From DATKQI01 sp035532755 (lineage in GTDB: Bacteria > Pseudomonadota > Alphaproteobacteria > Acetobacterales > Acetobacteraceae): a DNA stretch of 9,765 nucleotides. Under the pieces are notes generated by a model. The model searched no databases, was not told the DNA's origin, and saw only the letters and a list, made by a program, of their open reading frames with translations. A program made the translations under genes and the position numbers. Positions 1-5,678 of this stretch are shown in pieces; within the stretch, counting starts at the first letter, position 1; every line of letters begins with the position of its first letter. The stretch lies in assembly GCA_035532755.1 (NCBI GenBank), contig DATKQI010000237.1, forward strand, positions 1 to 9,765, given 5' to 3'.

Positions 1-34
1 ATTTGGAACCGATAACTTGTTGGCTATTGATTAA

Positions 35-64
35 CGTATAACCATCGAGATATGCGTGAGTCAA
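35..64 (-). promoter_or_regulatory. weak candidate promoter pointing out of the window
   Basis: Read on the minus strand, TTGACT (bases 64-59) is followed after 18 bases by TATACG (bases 40-35), four of six matches to a -10 box. It lies just past the end of yihA, in the AT-rich left edge, and points away from yihA. It could serve a gene to the left of the window. AT-rich sequence gives such matches by chance, so this is a guess. Confidence 0.2.
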
Positions 65-75
65 CCAGTAGGCCG

Positions 76-110
76 CGGCGACGTGGCGACATGCTTCCGC
101 ACGTCTGCCG
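76..110 (-). terminator. possible hairpin after yihA
   Basis: The arms CGGC-GACGTG (76-85) and CACGTC-T-GCCG (100-110) pair as a 10-bp stem with one bulged base and a 14-base loop. The hairpin begins 8 bp past the yihA stop codon, where the end of the operon transcript would be expected. No run of T follows on the minus strand, so it is not a textbook intrinsic terminator. It may instead stabilise the 3' end of the message. Confidence 0.3.
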
Positions 111-117
111 GCCGGTC

Positions 118-798
<681 letters not shown>

Positions 799-2491
799 TG
801 TTGTGCAATCGTGAGAGTGTTGTTCCAGCTCCAGTAGATCACCAGCCCGGCCGGAAAGCGGGCCAGCATGAAGGTGAACAGCAGCGGCATGAACTGGAAC
901 AGCTTCGCCTGCACCGGATCGGGCGGCGGCGGGTTCAGCTTCTGCTGGAAGAACATGGTGAAGCCCATGATGATCGGCCAGATGCCCAGATGCAGGAACG
1001 GCGAGATCGTCGTGGGATCGAACGGGATCAGCCCGAACAGGTTGAAGATGTTGGTGGGATCGATCGCCGAGAGATCGTGAATCCAGCCGAAAAACGGCGC
1101 GTGCCGCATCTCGATGGTCACGAAGATGTCCTTGTAGAGGCAGAAGAACACCGGAATCTGGATGACCATGGGCAGGCAGCCCGAGACCGGATTCACCTTC
1201 TCCGCCTTGTACAGCCCCATCACCTCCTGCTGCTGGCGGGTGGGATCGTCCTTGAAGCGCTCGCGGATCGCCTGCATCTTCGGCGCGAGCAGCTTCATCT
1301 TGCTCATCGAGCGGTAGGATTTGTTGGCCAGCGGGAAGAACAGCAGCTTCACCAGCACGGTGAAGGCCATGATCGCGAGGCCGAAATTGCCGAGCACCTT
1401 GTTGAGGAAATCGAGCGCGTAGAAGATCGGCTTCGTCAGGAAGTAGAACAGGCCGAAATCCACCGCCTTGTCGAAGCTCGGGATGTGGTCCCGGCTCTGG
1501 TAGCGGTCCAGCAGGTCCACGAGCTTCGCGCCGGCGAAGGCGCGGCTCGGCAGGCTCGCGGCCGCGCCGGGGGCGATCTTCAGCGGCGTGTCGGTCACGA
1601 AATCGACCTGGTATCCGTCCTGCCCGTTGCGCACGAACTGGCGATAGGCGGCGGTGACGGGCACCTTCTGGTCCGGGATCAGCGCGGCCAGCCAGTATTT
1701 GTCGGTGATGCCGGCCCAGCCGCCGGTGCTCGAATCGCTGAACCCGAGGCCGCCCTTCCGCTTGGCCGCGCTCTTCACCCCGGCATAGGTCATCTCGTGC
1801 AGGGTGCCCTTCAGCACGCCCACAGGCCCCTCGTGCAGCAGGTAGTAGCCGAGCGTGGGGGGCGTGTAGTCCCGCCGCACGCGGGACCACGGGAACAGGC
1901 TGATATTGGCCTTGCTGTTGTTGACCACCTTCTGGTCGACGCTGAACATGTAGTTCCGGTCGATCGAGACAATAAGCTGGAAGACCAGCCCCTGGCCGTT
2001 GTCCCAGCTCAGCGTGACCGGCGCGGCGTCGGTCAGCGTTTTCGCCGATGCGGTCCAGAGCGTGTCCTGCCCGGGCAGCTTGATCGCCTGCCCGCCGATC
2101 GTCTGGCCGGCGGCGGCACTCCATCCGTACTGGATGTAGTACGGGCGCGAATCGGTCACCGGCCGCAGCAGCGTCACCAACGGGCTGTCCGGCTTGATGG
2201 TCGTGTGATAATCGCGCAGCACGAGATGATCGAGCCGCGCGCCCAGCAGGCTGATGCTGCCTTCCACCTTCGGCGCGCTGATCTGCAGCCGCGGCGCGTT
2301 CTTCGCCGCCGCCGCCTCGGCCAGGGCAGCAGGAGACAGTGCTGCCGGCGCTGCCGCGGTGCCGGCAGGCGCCTGGGTGGCGACGATGTGCGACGGCGCG
2401 GGATGCGGCAGGTGCGGGCTTACCAGGAGCTGGTAGGCCAGCAGGATCGCGAGCGAGACCGCGATCGCGACAAACAGGCGTTTCTGGTCCA

Positions 2492-2752
2492 TCAGCGGGA
2501 AGCCCGGCCTTTCACGGTCAAGGAGCAGTCGCACTCCGGCACCGGGTCGTACCCGCCCGGATGCCAGGGGTTGCAGCGCAGAATGCGGCCGGCCGCAAGG
2601 GCGCTGCCGCGCACAGCCCCGTGTGTGGCCAGTGCCTCCAGCGCATAGTCGCTGCAACTGGGAAAGAAGCGGCAGTTGGCGCCGATCACCGGCCGCAAAG
2701 TGTACTGATAGACGCGTACCGCGCCGCGCAGCGCCTGTGCGGCCGGGCTCAT
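2492..2752 (-). CDS. yidD: membrane protein insertion efficiency factor YidD
   Basis: This small 86-residue protein of the YidD (DUF37) family assists YidC-dependent insertion and is thought to sit on the inner face of the inner membrane. The family signature is intact: NCRFFPSCSDYALEA at residues 26-40 and RILRCNPWHPGGYDPVP at 56-72, with cysteines at 27, 33, 60, 74 and 76. An amphipathic N-terminal helix (about 4-19) precedes the first motif. The ATG overlaps the rnpA stop as ATGA and its own stop overlaps the yidC ATG as TGATG, so it is coupled on both sides. Length and position between rnpA and yidC are typical for proteobacteria. Confidence 0.96.
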   Translation of the reverse strand: MSPAAQALRGAVRVYQYTLRPVIGANCRFFPSCSDYALEALATHGAVRGSALAAGRILRCNPWHPGGYDPVPECDCSLTVKGRASR

Positions 2753-3105
2753 GGCCTGCCTGCCTGGGCGAGGCCGACCTTGGCCAGCGCCTGGCGCAGA
2801 TCCGCGATCAGCGCGGCGAACGCGCGCCCGCGCGTGGCGTCCCGCCCGATCAGCACGAGATCCGCCCCGATCACCGGCCGGTCGGCCAGCAGCAGCCGGG
2901 CGGCTTCCTTCAGGCGCCGGCGGGTGCGGTTGCGGACCACCGCGTTGCCCACCTTGCGGGTGACGGTGAAGCCCAGGCGCGCCGGTGCGTCATCGGCGCG
3001 GGCCAGTGCCTGGAGCACGAGGCCCGGCAGCGCTGCCTTGCGGCCTTTCGACGCGACGCGCAGGAACTCGGCGCGGCGCTTGAGGCGCGTCTGCGCCGGC
3101 GCCAT
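2749..3105 (-). CDS. rnpA: ribonuclease P protein component
   Basis: This 118-residue basic protein subunit of RNase P helps the RNA subunit remove 5' leaders from precursor tRNAs. The start is at MAPAQTRLKRRAEFL, with the family's LKRRAEF-type N-terminus at residues 8-14. The conserved RNR box KVGNAVVRNRTRRRLKEAAR is at residues 51-70. The GFTVTRK strand comes just before it, and a C-terminal helix holds the LRQALAKV segment near 103-110. An AAGGAG-like site, GAAGGGAG (bases 3120-3113), lies 7 bases before the ATG and supports this start over an in-frame ATG at 3213, which would fall inside rpmH. The gene follows rpmH by 28 bp and overlaps yidD by 4 bp (ATGA). Confidence 0.97.
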   Translation of the reverse strand: MAPAQTRLKRRAEFLRVASKGRKAALPGLVLQALARADDAPARLGFTVTRKVGNAVVRNRTRRRLKEAARLLLADRPVIGADLVLIGRDATRGRAFAALIADLRQALAKVGLAQAGRP

Positions 3106-3112
3106 GGCCCGG

Positions 3113-3120
3113 CTCCCTTC
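3113..3120 (-). promoter_or_regulatory. rnpA ribosome-binding site
   Basis: GAAGGGAG on the minus strand sits 7 bases upstream of the rnpA ATG at 3105, inside the 28-bp gap after the rpmH stop. It decides the rnpA start against a longer in-frame reading that would overlap rpmH. Confidence 0.75.
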
Positions 3121-3133
3121 AGGCCGGCACCGC

Positions 3134-3268
3134 TCAGGCCGACAGGCGCTTGCGGCCCTTGGCACGGCGGTTGGCCAGCACTCTCCGGCCGCCCACGGTT
3201 TCCATGCGGGCACGGAAGCCGTGGCGGCGCTTGCGGACCAGCTTCGAGGGTTGATACGTGCGCTTCAC
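3134..3268 (-). CDS. rpmH: 50S ribosomal protein L34 (bL34)
   Basis: This is a complete 44-residue bL34, a very basic protein of the large ribosomal subunit. It begins at a GTG codon (3268-3266) with the standard (M)KRTYQPSKLVRKRRHGF opening, and it ends with RRAKGRKRLSA and TGA. The hallmark motifs TYQPS (4-8), RKRRHGFRARM (12-22) and GRRVLANRRAKGRKRLSA are all present, and the length is exactly typical. GTG as start is supported by GGAG at 3279-3276, 7 bases upstream, and by the invariant N-terminus. It is the first gene of the minus-strand operon, 28 bp ahead of rnpA. Confidence 0.98.
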   Translation of the reverse strand: MKRTYQPSKLVRKRRHGFRARMETVGGRRVLANRRAKGRKRLSA

Positions 3269-3275
3269 GATTCGA

Positions 3276-3279
3276 CTCC
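3276..3279 (-). promoter_or_regulatory. rpmH ribosome-binding site
   Basis: GGAG on the minus strand is spaced 7 bases from the GTG start of rpmH and confirms the non-ATG start. Its first two G bases are the end of the 8-base palindrome CCGATCGG (3285-3278), so the site may be partly folded. Confidence 0.7.
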
Positions 3280-3299
3280 GATCGGATGAAAACCTCTAT

Positions 3300-3336
3300 C
3301 CGCCAAACGGCGGTGGCGGGGCCGCTGCCGGCCCCG
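3300..3336 (-). promoter_or_regulatory. tandem hairpins in the rpmH leader
   Basis: Read as RNA from the rpmH promoter, the first hairpin is CGGGGCC-GGCAGC-GGCCCCG (bases 3336-3317: 7-bp stem, 6-base loop). Three bases later comes CCGCC-GUUU-GGCGG (3313-3300: 5-bp stem, 4-base loop). Both lie between the promoter and the ribosome-binding site, in a leader of about 75 bases. They are perfect stems, but GC-rich sequence makes such stems easier to find by chance. A role in mRNA stability or feedback control is inference. Confidence 0.4.
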
Positions 3337-3350
3337 TCGCAGGACGCGGC

Positions 3351-3379
3351 TTATAGAAGCCCCCAAGGCATCGCGTCAA
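3351..3379 (-). promoter_or_regulatory. sigma70-type promoter of the rpmH operon
   Basis: On the minus strand TTGACG (3379-3374) and CTATAA (3356-3351) are 17 bases apart, a near-consensus alphaproteobacterial housekeeping promoter. Read one base on, the -10 is TATAAG with an 18-base spacer. Transcription would start near 3344, about 75 bases before the rpmH GTG. A strong promoter is expected for this ribosomal-protein operon. Confidence 0.7.
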
Positions 3380-3473
3380 TCATGGCGTGCCACAACCGCC
3401 GCTGCGTCACAGCCCCGTCAGCACACGCGTTCGCGCGCAGCCAGGGGCGGCCGGATCATCTAAATACTTTGTC

Positions 3474-4193
3474 ATGAATGCCCGAATCCTGCTGCGCCGA
3501 TTCTGGCCGGCCCTGCTGTTCCTGGCCGGCCTGTCCGCCGCGCTGATCCTTCTGCGCCCCTGGCACGGCGGCGGCGTGTTCTCGCTCGCCCAGTTGCGGG
3601 CGCATCAGGCCGCCCTGCTGGCGGCGGTGGCCGCCCATCCGGCCCTGGCCGCCCTGGCCTACGCCACAGCTTACGCAGTGATGATAGCGCTGTCATTGCC
3701 GGGCGGGGGGCTGCTGACGCTGGCCGGCGGGCTGCTGTTCGGTACCGCGGCGGGCGCGGCGCTCGCGGTGCTGAGCGCCACGGCGGGGGCCACGCTGCTG
3801 TTCCTGGGCGTGCGCCATGTTTCAGGCGGGTTCGCGCCCGCGCGGGCGCGCCCGTTCCTCGACCGCATCCGGCCCGGGATCGAGCGGGACGGGTTCAGCT
3901 ACGTGCTGGCGCTGCGGCTGATGCCGGTGTTCCCGTTCTGGCTGGTCAACCTCGCCCCGCCCCTGCTCGGGATGCGGCTGCTGCCGTTCGTGGCGGCCAC
4001 GCTGATCGGCATCGTGCCGGCCACCACGGTGATCGCCGGCATCGGCGCCGGGCTCGGCACCATCCTGGCCGCCGGCGGGCGGCCGGATCTGTCGGTGCTG
4101 CTCTCGGCCCCCATCCTGCTGCCGCTGGCCGGGCTCACGGTGCTTTCCCTGCTGCCGGTGGTGTGGCGGCGGTGGAAGCGGGCGGATGCCTGA
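3474..4193 (+). CDS. TVP38/TMEM64-type (DedA superfamily) membrane protein
   Basis: This 239-residue integral inner-membrane protein belongs to the TVP38/TMEM64 (SNARE-associated/VTT) family. Its substrate is not established in bacteria; relatives in the DedA superfamily are linked to lipid scrambling or transport. Hydrophobic segments lie at about 11-28, 57-75, 79-113, 141-165, 169-200 and 206-230. The family core is visible as LSLPGGGLLTLAGGLLFG (73-90), a re-entrant-type Gly-rich stretch, and GFSYVLALRLMPVFPFWLVN (140-159) followed by TLIGIVPATTVIAGIGAGLG (176-195). The ATG at 3474 gives the expected N-terminus but has no Shine-Dalgarno sequence within 15 bases. The stop overlaps the next gene by 8 bp. 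Natural fusions of a TVP38 domain to a flavoprotein like the next one are known, which supports a joint function. Confidence 0.9.
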   Translation: MNARILLRRFWPALLFLAGLSAALILLRPWHGGGVFSLAQLRAHQAALLAAVAAHPALAALAYATAYAVMIALSLPGGGLLTLAGGLLFGTAAGAALAVLSATAGATLLFLGVRHVSGGFAPARARPFLDRIRPGIERDGFSYVLALRLMPVFPFWLVNLAPPLLGMRLLPFVAATLIGIVPATTVIAGIGAGLGTILAAGGRPDLSVLLSAPILLPLAGLTVLSLLPVVWRRWKRADA

Positions 4194-5601
4194 GTTCGAT
4201 CTCGCGGTGATCGGCGCCGGTTCGGCCGGCCTGTCGGTCACCGCCGCCGCCGCGCAGCTCGGGCTGAAGGTCGCGCTGATCGAGCGCGACCGGATGGGCG
4301 GGGACTGCCTGAATACCGGCTGCGTGCCAAGCAAGGCGCTGCTGGCCGCCGCCCACGCCGCGCAATCGGCGCGCGGCGCCTCCCGCCTCGGCATCCATCT
4401 GCCGGAACCGCGGATCGACTGGGACGGGGTGCGCGCGCATGTCCTAGGCGCCATCGCGGCCCTCGCGCCGATGGATTCGGAGGCGCGGTTCCACGGCCTG
4501 GGTGCGACCGTGCTGCGCGGCACCGCCCGCTTCGTCGCCCCAGACGCGCTGAGCGTGGACGGCACGAGGCTGACCGCGCGGCGGATCGTGATCGCCGCGG
4601 GCAGCCGCCCCGCGGTGCCGGATATCCCCGGCCTGCTGTCGGTTCCGTTCCTGACCAGCGCGACCCTGTTCGAACTCGGCACCCGGCCCGAGCACCTGCT
4701 GATCCTGGGCGGCGGGCCGATCGGGCTGGAGATGGCGCAGGCGCATGCCGCGCTGGGCTGCCGGGTGAGCGTGGTGGAGGCCGGCGCCATCGCCGCGCAC
4801 GAGGAGCCGGAGCTGGCGGACGGGCTGCGCCAGGTGCTGGCCGCACAGGGCATCGCGCTGCACGAGCGGACACATGTTACAGAAATTCGGCCCGGCCCGA
4901 TTCTTGTAACATCTGCCGGCGCGCTGCTGTCCGGCAGCCATCTGCTGGTGGCGACGGGCCGCCAGCCGACTCTGGCCGATCTCGATCCGGCGGCGGGCAA
5001 CGTGCAGGCCGGCGAGCGCGGCATTGCCACCGACGCCGGGTTGCGCAGCCTGACCAACTGGGCGGTGTTCGCCGCCGGCGATATCGCCGACCCCGTCGGC
5101 ATCGGCCCGCGCTTCTTCACCCATGTGGGCAGCTACCACGCCGGCATCGTGATCCGCCGGGCGATCTTCCACCTGCCCGCCCGCATCGATTACGCGGCCC
5201 TGCCGCGGGTGACCTACACCGACCCCGAGCTGGCCCAGGTGGGCATGACCGAGGCGGAGGCGCGCGCGGCCGGGCGGCTGGCCGAGGTGCTGCGCTGGCC
5301 GTTCGCGGAGAACGACCGCGCGGTGGCCGACGGGCGCACCGGGGGGCTCGTGAAGCTCGTGGTCGGGCGGCGCGGGCGCATCCTGGGGGCGGGCATCCTG
5401 GCCCCCGGCGCGGGCGAGATGATCGGGCAATGGAGCCTCGCGATCGCCCGGCGCATCCCGCTGTCCGCGCTCGCGGGGCTGATCGCGCCCTATCCCACGC
5501 GGGCGGAGGCGGGCAAGCGGGCCGCCGGCAGCCTGTACGCGAAGCGGCTGTTCGCCCCGCGCACCCGCTGGATCGCCCGGGCGCTGTTCCGCCTGCCCTG
5601 A
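4186..5601 (+). CDS. MerA-like FAD/NAD(P)-dependent disulfide oxidoreductase
   Basis: This 471-residue class I pyridine nucleotide-disulfide oxidoreductase belongs with dihydrolipoamide dehydrogenase and mercuric reductase. The FAD dinucleotide fold starts with GAGSAG (10-15). The redox disulfide is Cys41/Cys46 in GGDCLNTGCVPSK. The NAD(P) fold has GGGPIG (175-180), the second FAD motif is FAAGDI (295-300), and the dimerisation domain runs from about 337. At the active-site dyad of that domain, lipoamide dehydrogenases have HPxxxE; here it is Tyr436-Pro...Glu441 (PYPTRAE). The C-terminal Cys pair of true MerA is absent, so neither activity should be assumed. The start has GGAAG 7 bases upstream, inside the end of the TVP38 gene, with an 8-bp overlap. 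The likely role is NAD(P)H-dependent redox chemistry working with the membrane partner; the substrate is unknown. A palindrome lies within the gene at 4874-4912. Confidence 0.92.
   Translation: MPEFDLAVIGAGSAGLSVTAAAAQLGLKVALIERDRMGGDCLNTGCVPSKALLAAAHAAQSARGASRLGIHLPEPRIDWDGVRAHVLGAIAALAPMDSEARFHGLGATVLRGTARFVAPDALSVDGTRLTARRIVIAAGSRPAVPDIPGLLSVPFLTSATLFELGTRPEHLLILGGGPIGLEMAQAHAALGCRVSVVEAGAIAAHEEPELADGLRQVLAAQGIALHERTHVTEIRPGPILVTSAGALLSGSHLLVATGRQPTLADLDPAAGNVQAGERGIATDAGLRSLTNWAVFAAGDIADPVGIGPRFFTHVGSYHAGIVIRRAIFHLPARIDYAALPRVTYTDPELAQVGMTEAEARAAGRLAEVLRWPFAENDRAVADGRTGGLVKLVVGRRGRILGAGILAPGAGEMIGQWSLAIARRIPLSALAGLIAPYPTRAEAGKRAAGSLYAKRLFAPRTRWIARALFRLP
4874..4912. repeat. imperfect palindrome inside the flavoprotein gene
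   Basis: The outer arms ATGTTACA (4874-4881) and TGTAACAT (4905-4912) are perfect inverted copies. The pairing continues inward with GAA/TTC (4882-4884 with 4901-4903) and TCGG/CCGA (4887-4890 with 4897-4900), with one- and two-base bulges and a 6-base loop. It encodes residues 230-243 using AT-rich codons (GTT, ACA, GAA, ATT, CTT, GTA, ACA, TCT) that are scarce in the rest of this gene. Function is unknown. Confidence 0.6.
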
Positions 5602-5636
5602 CGCCGCCGTGGGGGAACCATGCCACGGCGGTCACG

Positions 5637-5667
5637 TTCAAAACGGGTGTCGAACACCCGTTCTGAA
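5637..5667 (+). promoter_or_regulatory. strong hairpin between flavoprotein and molybdoenzyme genes
   Basis: The arms TTCAAAACGGGTGT (5637-5650) and ACACCCGTTCTGAA (5654-5667) pair over 13 bp with one A-C mismatch around a 3-base loop CGA. It lies 35 bp after the flavoprotein stop, and its 3' arm runs into the ribosome-binding site of the next gene. No T run follows, so it is a poor intrinsic terminator. A processing or stabilising hairpin, or a dyad operator, is equally possible. Confidence 0.6.
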
Positions 5668-5670
5668 AGG
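5666..5670 (+). promoter_or_regulatory. ribosome-binding site of the YdeP-family gene
   Basis: AAAGG ends 8 bases before the ATG at 5679 and supports that start. Its first two bases are the last bases of the 5637-5667 hairpin, so folding could limit ribosome access. Confidence 0.55.
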
Positions 5671-5678
5671 TTGCGCCG

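Noticed and set aside
2682..2880. A 14-base sequence CCGATCACCGGCCG present in both yidD (2682) and rnpA (2867)
   Set aside because: Both copies encode the short peptide RPVIG with preferred codons in unrelated proteins. This is most likely coincidence.
3269..3473. Replication origin near rpmH/rnpA
   Set aside because: No DnaA-box-like TTATCCACA sequences and no AT-rich unwinding stretch; dnaA is not in the window.
4186..5601. True mercuric reductase (merA) of a mercury-resistance operon
   Set aside because: No HMA domain, no C-terminal Cys pair, and no merR, merT or merP nearby.
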